NCBI GenBank assembly: GCA_027475525.1
Contig: JAMWFC010000009.1
Location: 1,116,001 to 1,180,000, forward strand
Length of the DNA: 64,000 nt
Direction: 5' to 3'
Source of the DNA: Macrolepiota albuminosa
Lineage: Eukaryota > Basidiomycota > Agaricomycetes > Agaricales > Agaricaceae
Shown here: positions 11,860-22,987 of the stretch, piece after piece
Position numbering within the stretch: the first letter of the stretch is position 1
Layout: each line of letters begins with the position of its first letter
Position numbers and translations under genes: made by a program
Notes under the pieces: generated by a model
Seen by the model: only the letters and a program-made list of their open reading frames with translations
Told to the model about the DNA's origin: nothing
Database searches by the model: none

Positions 11860-13557
11860 TCAGTCGGGAATTCCTGAGTAGGGATGGAGAGGTGGCAAAG
11901 GCGGTTCAGGAGCGGTAGCGGACGAAGACAGTTCTGGAGTTGTAGCTGGAGGTGTGGCAGGAGCAGGAGTCGGTAACTTGCTAGTGGGAGGCATTGGCTT
12001 ATATCCTTTGAGAGGTTGTTTAGGCTGCTTAACTTCAACCCCATCAAAAACCTGATTCTTAAGCGAATCCAATTCCTGTTGTAGCTTAGCAATTTGCTCT
12101 TCCCACGAGAAAGTAGGGCGGTCACCAACGCTATCGAAGTGTAAGACCTCGTGAATCATTTGCTGTTGAGTCGCTTGGTCAGGGTCGGGGTTGGCATTGC
12201 CAGAAAGCGTGCTGGTGACAATTTGTCCTGGGTTGCGCCTATGCCATTTATCAACCTGCTCCTGGAAGGACTTCTTGTCTGGGTAGTTGGGAATGGTGGC
12301 GCCAGTGGTTAGAACTATCTTGCCATTGATAGCCCTTCGAATTCTTCCTTGCCAAATATAATTCTCTAAAGTTGCGCAGCGTCCTCTAGTCATAGTATGT
12401 CCAATTTCCCCACAGAAGTGGCAAGGGCCAGGTGCGGGTACATTAGCGGGTCAGTTAGCAGTAAGGTTGGTTGTGATCATAGTTTCAATACGTGTCATGG
12501 CGGAAGCGACAGCGGCAGTAATGGCAGCATTGAGCTCCTCTTTCTTAACGAAGTCGGTAGTAGGAGGCGGGATGGGAATAATACCGTTGGTTCGCTCAGG
12601 GGGTGGGCTCGTCCTAGCGTGTTGTATGCCAACGCCAGTGTCTGTTCCCTTAAGAACCCATTTACCAGCTTCAAAGACGTCGGCAACGTTATATGGCTCC
12701 TCCGGATGATGGGCCTGCTGGACAATTTCTAGGCGATGAGCAATACGAGTCCACAATGAAGTCGGGATGCCTTGTTGGAATAGGCAACGTTCCTCGTTAA
12801 TATAGAGCTTGCCGTTCTGCAGAAGCCATCTAGCGATTTTCTGGAACTCGCGGTAATACATAGAGAACATGCCAAGCGAGGAAGTGCCGTTGTCAAATGA
12901 TTTCTGAAGTAATTTCTGCAACTCGTTTACCGTGTATCGGGTAGCCTCCTCTGTGCCAGGGTACAACTGGATTACTGCCGTCTTCCAGTCCTCATACAAA
13001 GCGCCTTGGGCTGGAACTGGTGGTGCAGCAGGAACAAAAGTGGCAAACTCGGCGAGACCTGTCCACATCTCTGCCGTGTCATATGACATGTACCTTGCCA
13101 CGTATTCCTTCATCTGTGTGTGGTCAGTAATTCCACAATCCCTGAATAAATACTCTAATTCCTTGAAATACTGAGAGAGCTCCCATGGCTTGGACTTGTC
13201 CCATTTTGGTGCTGAGAAGTGGTTACGTGGCGGCATGCGCTGGACTTGTTGTTCCATGGCGACTGTGGTGGCAAGTTCAGTTAACAGATGTGGGGAAGGA
13301 GTTCTAGGTAATGGCGATGGGGTAAGAGAAATAATGAGTTGAGAAAGCGGTGTTAGAGGAGTAATGGGGGTAACTGGTTGCGGTACAGCAAACAGCAATG
13401 CTAAGGGGTCATCGGCGCTATAATCAAGGGAATGCGGGAAGAGATCAGGAAATGCGTCTACAGTGGTGTTCTGTAGTTCCTGTGCAAGAGAGAGACCTGG
13501 TAAGGCACCAGGTGGTTGTGGAGTTGATGGGTGGGAAGGAGCTATGTCTTCTGCCAA
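11860..13557 (-). pseudogene. Gag polyprotein of element B
   Basis: One frame from 13557 to 11860 is interrupted by a single TGA at 12451-12453. The N-terminal part is proline-rich. The capsid-like region includes FSAPKWDKSKPWELSQYFKE and an ELEYLFRDCGI stretch. After the stop the frame gives a zinc-knuckle-like motif CHFCGEIGHTMTRGRC (C-x2-C-x4-H-x6-C) at about 12420-12373. This is typical of a retrotransposon gag ahead of protease. The lone stop could be a CGA to TGA change. Confidence 0.8.
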
Positions 13558-13619
13558 CTGCTCTAGCAGACGGCGCCTGCACTGGAGACGGGTTTCTGGC
13601 GGAATTCTGCCCTAGAAAT

Positions 13620-13637
13620 CCCTCGCGGTGGGCTCCA
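13620..13637 (-). other. Primer-binding site of element B
   Basis: On the minus strand TGGAGCCCACCGCGAGGG lies 3 bp inside the right LTR and starts with TGG, as expected for pairing with a tRNA CCA end. I cannot assign the tRNA by eye. Confidence 0.55.
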
Positions 13638-14101
13638 ATTTGATGACACCCAAAGTTTGGTCAGTAACAAATATAACAATAGTGTTACCGTACCAAAAGC
13701 TTGCGTTGGGCACGCTAAAAGTGATGTGAGGAGTCCTGGGCAGGTCCCAGAGAACGCGCCTATGAAAATAAAATAAAGTCGGTAAAGGGGTCAGCAAGTG
13801 TCAAGCGCTAAGGTAAAGCGCCTAAGAAAGAAGCGATAAGTGAACACGGCAATGTCAATGGCAAGAACACGGTAAGCTTAGCGAGGTCTAAGCGTTGTTA
13901 ATGCCTGCCATAGCTGCAAGGCGCGAATAGTTCAAAGGCTAGCAAAAGTCTGCAACTGCCGACGAATTCGACGTTGCCAACCGTAAATGAGGTCTTGAGC
14001 ATAAGGGAGACTGAAGTAAGGGGAGCAGGAAACTCTGTTCTCTCATTCAATGATGTATGTACAAGTCGGTAAGTACTTTTATACTACAATGAGTTCACCG
14101 T

Positions 14102-14256
14102 CGCCAGTGACCAATGACGCCAAAGTGCGGTAAACTAGAAAATTTTATAGGGGTAGCTCCAACGGTTTCAGATCCCTACGCCAGTGACCAATGACGCCAA
14201 AGTGCGGTAAACTAGAAAATTTTATAGGGGTAGCTCCAACGGTTTCAGATCCCTAC
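14102..14256. repeat. 77-bp tandem duplication in the right LTR of B (first)
   Basis: Units 14102-14178 and 14179-14255 are identical; the match runs 1 bp further. Confidence 0.9.
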
Positions 14257-14353
14257 TGTCCATTCAAGACCCTTAGAAGTGCGGTAAACTAGAAAATTTT
14301 ATAGGGGTAGCTCCAACGGTTTCAGATCCCTACTGTCCATTCAAGACCCTTAG
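14200..14353. repeat. 77-bp tandem duplication in the right LTR of B (second)
   Basis: Units 14200-14276 and 14277-14353 are identical apart from any single change I may have missed. It overlaps the previous duplication, giving three partial copies of one LTR segment. Confidence 0.88.
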
Positions 14354-14728
14354 CAATGCCAGGTGGCAGATCGCGATGCTAAACCATCAATCCATCACCC
14401 TTCTGTCTGTCAGAGCACCTAAGCGATGTCAGGCGCCAGATCAAGGTGCTAAGCAGTGTCAGACGCCAAGGTCAAACACCAAGCTGTCTGTCAGTTTTTG
14501 ATAGATCATCAGGCTTCTCCCTAAGCGCTGTCGTTAGTGACTGATGCCATCTGTCAGTTGTCATTCTGTCTGCTGTCGGCACTATCACTGATTGGATCTG
14601 CTTCTTGCCGTACCCAGCCGTCAAATATTGCCAAAATTAGATAATTAGCGTGCGCTAAGGTATCCTGAGCCTGTGCCGTGTTGCCGTAGCCTGCCGTTGA
14701 TGCGCTGATCCTGTATGGGGTCCTATCA

Positions 14729-16284
14729 CTGTGCTTGCGACAACTCTGGCACCGCCTCCCATGTCTGCCCCGACCCCTCTGGAGCCCAACTTCCGTTGCA
14801 ACCTCCCGCCCCACTTTAATCTGCAGAACCCTCCACAGCCTCCGATGCAAGCACGACCCTCCTGAGTTGAACGTCCCCTGTGCAACCCAGCATCCAACTC
14901 AGCACCTGGCCTCCTCAGATCGACCCGGCACCACTGAACCCTCCCCGACTGCCTCTGCCACCCCCAATTGACCCCCAAAGATGACTCCCCAGCCTGCCAC
15001 CTCCACCGCTCCCTGCATGGAGACCTGGACCTCTCCCCGACAGGAACAAACTTTCTTGGGACAATGGGCCTCCCAGCTGCAGACCCCCAGGTGAGCCACC
15101 CAGAGGAGGCCCTTCAGGTGGGTGGGGTCCTGCCCTCGGTGCCTTTCCTCTCCAAGGAGGGGGGGTAACCACTATTACTATTATTACAACACCAGCCCCC
15201 CTCCCCGCAACATCACTAGACCGGACAATGCTTGCAATGCCCTTGCCTGCAAAGAGTGTCTGGACATCCAAAAATCTGATGCATTCATGGGCCAGGACCC
15301 CCAAAAATGGCGTACCTTCCTCACCCAATATCTTAACATGTTTCAGGCAAAGTTGCTCATGTTTCAGGTTGACAGCTCCCGGGTGGCCTTCACCACCTCC
15401 TACCTCCAGGAGATCGCCTTCGACTACCACATGGCCCTGATCCAGTTTGACCTGAACAATCTGGCCTCTCCTGCTGGCAGACCTTCATTGACAAGTTCTT
15501 GAGTAAGTTTGGTATCTATGACACCATGGCCAAGGCTGAGGACAACCTATTCAACCTCCAGATGCGCCCCAAAGAATGCTTCACCACCTTTATTGTACGT
15601 TTCGAGAAGGAAGCTTACAAAACAGGTTGGAACTACAGTGCCCTTTGGTATGCCCTCTGCTGCGCACTGCCACAATGCATCAAGAACGTCCTCCAACTCG
15701 CCCTGAAACAACCCTCCTACAATGAATACAAGGCCCTTGTCATGCAGATTGACCAGCGCTACTGAGAGGACTGCAGTGAATACTCAAACTTCCAGGCCTC
15801 CTGGAACCCCCAGGAAGGACCACCCTGGCCCTCCAGCAAACCCCCCAACCCCCAAAACTGAAACCCCAGCTCCTCCCCGTTCCCTGGCAGCTACCTTCCA
15901 GTAAGTTGTGGCCCACTCAATGCTAACCCCAGCAGCGGTGCTTGCCCCCAGGCCCAACTTAGCACTGCTGTGGCCGCCAACGACCCAGGCGACGTGCCAA
16001 ACCTCAAGGAACTTCTGGAGGATCCCAAAGACCCTGATTTCACTGATGAACAGGATGAAGAAGCCCTCTGGGCCAATTGGCTTCAGAAGAAAGGACAACC
16101 TTGGATCGAGGTTCCAAAGGATGTGCAGGAACGGCAGAGAAGGGAAGGTGTCTGCATACTCTGCGGTGAGAAAGACCATTTCATCTCTGAGTGTCCCCAA
16201 CGGCAGGCTATGAGACGCACCACCTGGACCTTCAAAGGGGAAGACACCACCTACGAATATTCAGAAAACAACCCAGCAATTTAG
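14729..16284 (+). pseudogene. Gag of element A
   Basis: The sequence resumes after B. A proline-rich stretch is followed by a gag-like region (ALACKECLDIQKSDAFMGQD near 15,240) and a helical part with RFEKEAYKTGWNYSALWYAL near 15,610. A zinc knuckle CILCGEKDHFISEC (C-x2-C-x4-H-x4-C) is at 16153-16194. A frame change near 15,490 and stops near 15,760-15,860 break it. The knuckle marks the nucleocapsid end, directly before protease. Confidence 0.8.
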
Positions 16285-17410
16285 ACCCAGAAGATGCACT
16301 AAATCACAGAATTGATCCTGATGTCTTCTCTGCCCTAGTCTCCCACCTTCACTCCACAACACTTGCACAGGACACCCTCACAGCTTATCTACCCTCCCAC
16401 TCTTTGCACTCCCTTCTCCTCAAAACCTGCCTCACGCCCTCTGGAGACCCCCTCAACACCCTCATTGACAGTGGCGCCATGGACAACTTCATCAACAAAG
16501 CATGGTCCTCCTCTGCCCCAGAGCCCACTCAACGACTTCTGGTCCCGGTACAGCTCTGCCTCTTTGACAGAGACGCCTCTACAGCGGGGGATATCACCTA
16601 TTTTGTGTGTATGCCCATTATCTTTGCCAACAGACAGACTCATGCCCTCTGGATGCTGATAACCAAACTCCACCCCTCTGCACCCTTAGTCTTAGGGCTT
16701 CCATGGCTCCAAGACACCAACCCCTGCATCAACTGGCAACATCTCACCCTTTGCCTGACCTGGGAGCCGACACCCAACGACCAGCAACTCCCCTTTGACA
16801 TCCCCCACTCCCTGGGTCCTGACCCAACCTCAAAAGATCTTCTGGATGGACCCCCAATGCCCCCTGGACTCCAGTCCCACTCGTCCTGATTCTTTGTCAT
16901 CAATGCCAGGTTGGACAGCGCCCCAGAACTGCTATCCACCCTCATTGACAGTGGAGCTACTGGAGTTTTCATCAGCGACACTCTCGACCTTCCTCACAAT
17001 CCCCTCGATCAACCTCTCTGCCTGCAATGGCTTGACAGCACCCCCTCCTCCTCCGGCCCCATCCAGAAGTCTCACTCAGGATGCATGGCCCTGGACAATG
17101 GCTTCGAGTTCACCTCCGACTACTACCCTGGCTACGTGACACAAACCCTGACATCAACTGGAGAACACTCACCATAATGTTCCCGGGACCCAAGGACCAT
17201 CCCATGACCATCGTGCACCTCTGGGCCCTGGGGAGCGACCCGACGTCCGACACCCCCACCCTCCATCCAGATGCCCCCAGCCATGCCCTCGACACCCGTC
17301 CAAACCTGCAAGGCCCCCGATCAACCCCCAAACATTCCTCAGAACAAGTACAAAGGGCCGAACTACCTGGACTAGTCTCAGACACGTGTCAAATCTGTGA
17401 CCCCAATTGA
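16285..17410 (+). pseudogene. Two tandem aspartic-protease-like regions of element A
   Basis: The motif TLIDSGA occurs twice, with the active-site Asp codons at 16467-16469 and 16947-16949, 480 bp apart and in the same frame. Each is followed by a PWL-DTNP-INW block (about 16,700 and 17,135). Most Gypsy elements have one such domain. A stop at 16887-16889 separates them and a frame change follows the second. Both keep the DSG triplet. Either could have been the working protease. Confidence 0.75.
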
Positions 17411-17416
17411 CCCAAA

Positions 17417-18952
17417 AGCACTTGACATTAGGATCATTGGAGCTGCCCCCTTTGCCCGCCTCATGCAGGACAGAACCCCCATGTTTCAGCTGCATACCTC
17501 GCCATCTCTTTCGGAAGAACACCTACAAGCAGACGCTATCTCCCTGGAAAAGAAAACCAAGGAGCAGATCCTTTGAGAAGTAGTTCCCCCAGAGTATCAC
17601 AAATTCGCTGATGTATTCTCCAAAGGAGACGCTAAGGAGATTCCTCCTCACCGCCCCTATGACTATATGATTGATCTCAAGAAAGGAACTGCCCCTCCCT
17701 TCAGCAAGGTATACAACATGTCAGAAGTCAAACTCCGGGCCCTCAAGGACTACCTCGATGAAATGCTCAGAAAGGGATTCATCTGACCCTTTGCCTCCAC
17801 CGCTAAAGCTCCGGTTCTATTCGCCAAGAAGAAGGACAGCTTGCTCTGACTCTGCATCGACTACCAGGGACTCAATAAGATCACCAAGAAGAACCGCTAC
17901 CTGCTTCCGCTCATTGGCGACCTGGTCAATTGACTCCGCAGTGCCAAGGTTTACACAAAAATTGACCTCTGCTCTGGTTACAACAACGTCCGCATTGTCC
18001 TGGGACATGAGTGGAAAACCGCATTCCACACGCAATATAGTCTGTTTGAATATCTTGTAATGTCTTTTGGAATGACTAACTCCCCTGCCACATTCCAATA
18101 CTTCATAAACGACATCTTCCATGACATGAGCAATGTCTTTGTGATCGTCTACCTGGATGACATCCTCATCTACTCCGACTTGAAGGAGGATTACTGGGAG
18201 CATGTCTGGCAAGTCCTTGAACGCTTCCAGAAACACAACCTCCATGCCAAACCTGAGAAGTGTTCATTCCACACAGAAGAGGTTGAGTATCTTGGTGTCA
18301 TAGTATTCCCAAACGGTGTTTGCATGGACCCCCACAAGGTCGAGGCCATCGTCAACTAACCGCAACCCTGGAACGTCAAGGAAGTACAATCCTTCTGGAT
18401 TTCGCTAACTTCTACTGGAGGTTTATAGACAACTACTTCGGTATCACGAAACCACTCAACAGGCTCATGTGCAAGGACATTGCATGGAACTGGGACAGTA
18501 AGTGCCAGAGCGTCTTTAACTTGCTCAAGAAGGCTTTCACAGCCACTCCTGTACTCTGGCATTACAACCCTGCCCTCCCAATCATCCTGGAATGCAACGC
18601 CTCTGACTACGCCATCACCAGGATTCTCTCACAGATGGGACCCAATAGCGGGGAACTCTGGCCAGTTGCCTTCTATACCCGGTCTATGATTGATGCCAAG
18701 CTCAACTACGACATCTATGATAAGGAGCTCCTTGCCATTGTCAAAGCCTTCAAACAGTGGTGAGCCTACCTCGAAGGAGCCCAGCACCAGATCCAGGTCT
18801 ACTCGGATCACAACAACCTGCAGTACTTCACCATGACCAAGCAACTTAGTCAACAACAGGCCCAATGGTCCAAGATCTTCTCAGAGTACAACTTCATGAT
18901 CTAGTACTGCCCAGGACGACTCGGAGCTAAATCCAATGCCCTCACTTGGTGA
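17417..18952 (+). pseudogene. Reverse transcriptase and RNase H of element A
   Basis: RT motifs include YDYMIDLKKGTAPPF (about 17,665), KIDLCSGYNNVRI (about 17,960), FGMTNSPATFQ (about 18,070) and VYLDDILIY (about 18,150). RNase H-like sequence follows, with ECNASDYAI (about 18,590) and VYSDHNNLQYF (about 18,800). In-frame stops at 17574, 17784, 17847, 17931, 18761 and 18950 are TGA at positions where the family usually has Arg (CGA). A TAG at 18902 fits CAG. A TAA at 18357 and a frameshift near 18,395 are the other breaks. Confidence 0.85.
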
Positions 18953-19009
18953 CCAGACGTCTACCCCAAGAAGTCATTTGAGGCAGAGCACAATGCGCTC
19001 AATCATCAT

Positions 19010-20302
19010 GTGGTGATCCCTCCTGAACATCTGAATGCTGTACTAATTCTAAACGATGAAGGGACCCTAAGCCAGATCCGCTGTGCCCCACGAGACAAGT
19101 ACTTTACTGATCATGATTCCCGCAACTCTCCCAATGGAACTGACCTGGACCCCACCTTTTCCCTGTCTCCCAACAAAAAACTGCTCCTCCAGGATGGCCG
19201 CATCTACATCCCAGATCACGCCCAACTTCAATACAACGTTCTTTGCCAACAGCATGACCACAAGCTCTGGGGACACCCTGGGATACATAAGACCCTCTAG
19301 CTTGTCTCCCAGACTTATTTTTGGCCAGGATTGAAGAAGGATGTGACCTGCTATATTCGATCATGTGAACTCTGCCTCCGGGCCAAAGTCCCCTGACACC
19401 AACCCTATGGACTCCTGAAACCTCTGCTGGTCAGACAACGCCTCTGGTCCTCTATATCCTTGGATCACATCATCGAACTCCTGGAATCTGAAGGGTTCGA
19501 TGCCATCTTTGTTGTTGTGTGTAGGCTGACCAAACAGGGCATCTTCCTACCCTGCCACACCACAGACACTGCCCTGGACTTCGCCTGGCTATTCCTCGAG
19601 CACATCTTTGCCAAGCATGGACTCCCAGATGACATCATCTCCGATTGTGGCCCACTCTTCATGTCCAAGTTCTGGACCTCCCTGTATAAGGCCCTTGAAG
19701 TAAAAACTAACCTCTCTACTGCCTACCATCCCGAAACCGACAGCCAGACCAAAAGGGTCAACCAGTCTCTTGAACAGTACCTCTGGCTGTACGTCAACTA
19801 CTTGCAGGATGACTAGCATGCTGAGCTCCCTCTGGCCAAATTTACCTACAACAACACATTGCACTCTGCCACCGGGGTATCCTCTTTCTTTGCCAACAAG
19901 AAGTACCACCCCCAACTGATGCTCTTGCTCCAGGACATCCTGTTGCACGCTGCCCACAAGATTGCCCAGGATTTCCAGTCCCTTCACGAGTTCTTCTGGG
20001 AAGAAATTGACACTGCAAACCAGGCCTATGCGAAACACGCCAATCGGAAGCAGGAAGACACCCCTGACTGGACCCCTGGGACAAAGGTATGGTTAGACCA
20101 ATGCCACCTCTGCACCTGCCAGCCCTCCCTGAAACTCGATCACAAGTGTCTTGGCCCGTTCAAGATCTTGAAGAAAGTCTCATCCCATGCCTACAAGATT
20201 GAGCTCCCCCCAGGACTTAAAGGTCTGCACCTGGTCTTTCCTGAAACAACAACCTCTGGACCCCTTCCCCAAACAATGCCCCAAGCTCCCTCCCCCAGTT
20301 GA
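19010..20302 (+). pseudogene. Integrase of element A
   Basis: One frame carries the H2C2 zinc region (HDHKLWGHPGIHKT, then CELCLRAK), the core with SLDHIIELL and ISDCGPLF, and the region DSQTKRVNQSLEQYLW. In related integrases that last motif reads QTERVNQ, so the catalytic Glu is Lys here. Stops at 19298 (TAG), 19394 (TGA) and 19814 (TAG) fit single transitions. The C-terminal domain has [16 protein letters not shown]. The frame ends at 20300 just before the chromodomain, which lies in another frame. Confidence 0.85.
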
Positions 20303-20459
20303 GGTTGAGGACAAGTATCACTACAAGGTTGAAGACATCCTCGACTCCCGGAACATTTGTAGACGACCCCACTTCCTTATACAGTGGAAGGGATATGGCC
20401 CAGAGGACAACACCTGGGAGCCGTGCCAAAACCTCAAGGGCACCCTCAACAAACTCTGA
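20290..20459 (+). pseudogene. Chromodomain of element A
   Basis: The frame reads [12 protein letters not shown], then [18 protein letters not shown] and a final leucine-rich helix. This is a classic chromodomain with the aromatic positions Tyr and Trp in place. It is shifted by one frame from the integrase, so the polyprotein is broken here. In chromoviruses this module directs integration to modified chromatin. Confidence 0.85.
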
Positions 20460-21019
20460 GACTTCCAACAACGGCACCTGGGGAACAACCTTCCTGGGCG
20501 CAGGACTCACAGATGGCAGTAGTAGGCATAACCTCCACCTCTGGACTTAATAGAGATTCAACTCCCATGTATATTTTCTCCCCTTCCTCTCTCTACTTTA
20601 CCCTTCTAATACTTTTAACAAGACCAACAAACACCCTCCCATGATAATGCCTGGAGTCTGGGCAAAGTACCCATTCCCAGCTTTTTGCTATATTACTTAC
20701 GCTACTTTTCTGGCCAAGAGACCAAGTATATACATTTTTCTATAACTACACTATTCTACAGTATAGGTACAATGACAAGAAGAAAGAAAGAAAAAGAAAA
20801 GACAACAAGAAAGAATGAAGGACCCTTAACGCTGGGGCCCTAGACCTCCCTCACTCCCCCCTTCTCCCTCCTCAGGCCAGCCCCAGAACCCCTCCCCCAT
20901 CCCCTCCAGATCGTGCTCCCACAACATTTCCTCCACCAGCTCCTCTCAGAACAGGAAAGGCTCGCCCTCATCCAAGACCCTCTTGAACCATGACCCCGGG
21001 GTGGGCACATTCTTCTGCT
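20460..21019 (+). other. Non-coding 3' region of element A
   Basis: Sequence after the chromodomain with a pyrimidine-rich then AG-rich stretch (aagaaagaaagaaaaagaaa near 20,780). I see no plus-strand gene. It may hold 3' ends of both the pol transcript and the opposite-strand gene. Confidence 0.4.
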
Positions 21020-21350
21020 GGTGTTGTCAGGGGACTCCTCGCTCTTGTCTGGTCACAATTTCCTTTTCCGGAGTTTCTGGAGAACTCCGGAGCATTTCCC
21101 ACACCCCGGAGTTCTCCCGGCCTCCCGGAGCTAGCCGTTGGATACTGTACAGTCGTTTCCACGCCCGTCCGCCCCCGTACTGATGTGCCACACTGGCAGA
21201 GGAATCCTTAGACTTGTTCTCTTTGGATTTCCCTCTGCCAGGTGATTAGTTATTGATTGTACTGTCGTTACTGGCTCTAATATACTTTGGATTTCCCTCT
21301 GCCAGTTGTGTGATAGTGCCGCAACCTCCGGAGGTCGCCCTTACAGGTGT
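21020..21350 (+). mobile_element. Solo LTR of the C family inside element A, with GGTGT duplication
   Basis: A 321-bp LTR (21025-21345) starts TGTCAGGGGACTCC and ends CGCCCTTACA. It is flanked by identical GGTGT copies (21020-21024 and 21346-21350). Its ends match the LTR of element C (TGTCAGAGGACTCC.. and ..GCTCTTACA), and the stretch ctttggatttccctctgcca is shared. It therefore belongs to a shorter, GC-richer relative of C. It also fixes the true LTR ends of C. Confidence 0.85.
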
Positions 21351-22800
21351 GCCACCACCACCTGCCCCAGCAGGCTGAGGCCCCACTCCATCCCGGGGGT
21401 CGTCACTTCTGGGTGCTGCTTCTTCTGCAGCGATGCGAGTGCTGCAGCTGCCCTGTTTAGAAGCAAACGGTGCTCCCAGGCCCAGCCTGGGGATGTCAGC
21501 AGGAGGCCAAATCAGGAAAAGAAAACACTCACTCAATAAAGCCATTTGGGCAATCACCACATCCCAGTGCAGAACCTCTACCAACCCCTGACTCGGGGGG
21601 GCCCACTCTAGGAACCCCACTTCCTGCCCCAGCCTTGCCCTCAGAGCCTCCAGCTCAGCCTTGGCCTCCTTCAGGTCCCAGAGTACTGCCTCTCAACCCT
21701 CATCCAGGCCCCTCCAGATAGCCGCCTCCTTGCTCATCCCCTCCTTGCACTCCCTCTGCTTCCGCTCAGCCCGCTCCTGCAGAACCCCAATGTTGATGCC
21801 TAGGGGCCTCCTAGACAAGGGGGAGAACACCGCTGGGGACAAACGCAGTGGAGAAACCAGGGGCGGGGTCTTGGAGGGCAGATATGCCCTCTTTAAAGGT
21901 CCTGGGAAGGGGCTCAGCGACGTCTGCTGCTTCCTCTTGTCAGGGCACCTCCCATGTCTCTCCTTGCTCCTTCTGGCCCAGGTCACCTAGCACGTGATGA
22001 AAACCATGGGCCGGCCCCAGCCCCCCACCTGAACAGTGCCTCCGCCCCCCAACTCCTCCCCAGACCCCCCTGCAGGCACCACTTGTGGCCCCCTCTCTGG
22101 CTCCACCACCCAGTCTCTCTCCTCAACCCCCATTCTCCGGGTAACTACAAGATGCAGCGCGCCCTCCACAGTGCCAATACAGAACATCACTCATAGTTGA
22201 GGCAGCATGCCTCACACATAGATGTGTCTCGGCGGAACGAGGGGCCCAGGACCTCGAACAAGCAAGGGACCACCCAGCAAGCACAGTGCAAACACTGTAT
22301 CGAAGTCAGTGACGAGACCAGAGGTATGAGATCACTTACCGGCCCATTGCTCACATACCAGGCATGGGCAGGCAAACTCCGGGGCCTCTCCAGGGCCTCC
22401 CCAAAGAGCTCCTGCATTGTGTCCGCCCACACAACACGTCAGTTTTCTAGGACCTCTGAAATAGTCCCTACCGCTATCCCAGAGCAACAGAAACAGGGGG
22501 TGGCCAGTCTAGGATGAGGAGGGGGATGTGGACGGGGGGGTAGACAGTCATCTGCACAAAGATAGGCGTGGAACAACTAGGGCCTGACTCCAAAGGACCA
22601 CTGGGGCCCACCTTGGGAGCAGGCTCTGGGAGATGGCTGGGACCAGCCTCTGGAGCAGAAATAGTTTGCTGCTCTAAAAGGGAAGTTAGGCGTGGCAAGC
22701 AGGATGGCACAGGATCACTCACGTTGTTGCACAAGGGCCGCCACATGCTTGTAATCAAGCCAGCGCTAGTACTTTGCATCTCAGGCTTCCCATATAACCA
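21351..22800 (-). pseudogene. Antisense accessory gene remnant of element A with a Zn2Cys6-like cluster
   Basis: Minus-strand coding-like pieces lie between chromodomain and 3' LTR. The exon before the cluster contains MQELFGEALERPRSLPAHAW (22,426-22,367). A 45-bp intron (22339-22295, GTAAGT..ACAG) ends directly before a cysteine codon. The next exon reads C-x2-C-x6-C, 15 residues, C-x2-C-x6-C (22294-22184), if the TGA at 22189-22187 is taken as a decayed CGA. Downstream come basic and charged stretches (LQERAERKQRECKEG near 21,780) and a frame to about 21,351, where the solo LTR sits. The start and other exon borders are not resolved. The plan parallels the accessory gene of B. Confidence 0.5.
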
Positions 22801-22974
22801 GAGGTACGACTTTATTGGTAGGTGGGGATGTCAGAGACTGTGTCGGCGTACGTGACATGGTTGAGTTTGATGGTAAATTTTGTTTTTTGATATGTGTCAG
22901 GACATGTGCCGGATCCCATGCTTGGGCCCTGGCCCAGACCGCCGGCTACGCACGTCTCAGAGGGTCTTGGCACT

Positions 22975-22987
22975 GAGGGGGGGGTGA
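22975..22987 (+). other. Polypurine tract of element A
   Basis: tgaggggggggtga ends at the TG of the 3' LTR at 22988. It is almost the same as the tract at 8-20. Confidence 0.7.

Larger units (their letters stand above)
2566..14728 (-). mobile_element. Element B: Ty3/Gypsy retrotransposon with an antisense accessory gene
   Basis: Two long direct repeats (2566-3576 and 13641-14728, TG..CA ends) flank a minus-strand gag-PR-RT-RNase H-integrase series. The primer site is next to the right LTR and the polypurine tract next to the left one, so the element reads right to left. Between the integrase end (7174) and the 3' LTR there are 3.6 kb that carry a spliced gene on the plus strand. I see no chromodomain. 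The 5 bp on either side (cccgt and ctgtg) do not match, so a target duplication is not preserved or the join is disturbed. Confidence 0.88.
13641..14728 (-). repeat. 5' LTR of element B
   Basis: This 1088-bp LTR is almost identical to 2566-3576. It carries two 77-bp tandem duplications (14102-14255 and 14200-14353) and lacks the one seen in the left LTR. After subtraction its length is 934 bp. Low divergence between the two LTRs suggests B inserted fairly recently compared with A. Confidence 0.88.

Noticed and set aside
2561..14733. Target duplication of element B
   Set aside because: The flanks cccgt and ctgtg share too little. Shifting the ends by one or two bases does not give a convincing match, so none is claimed.
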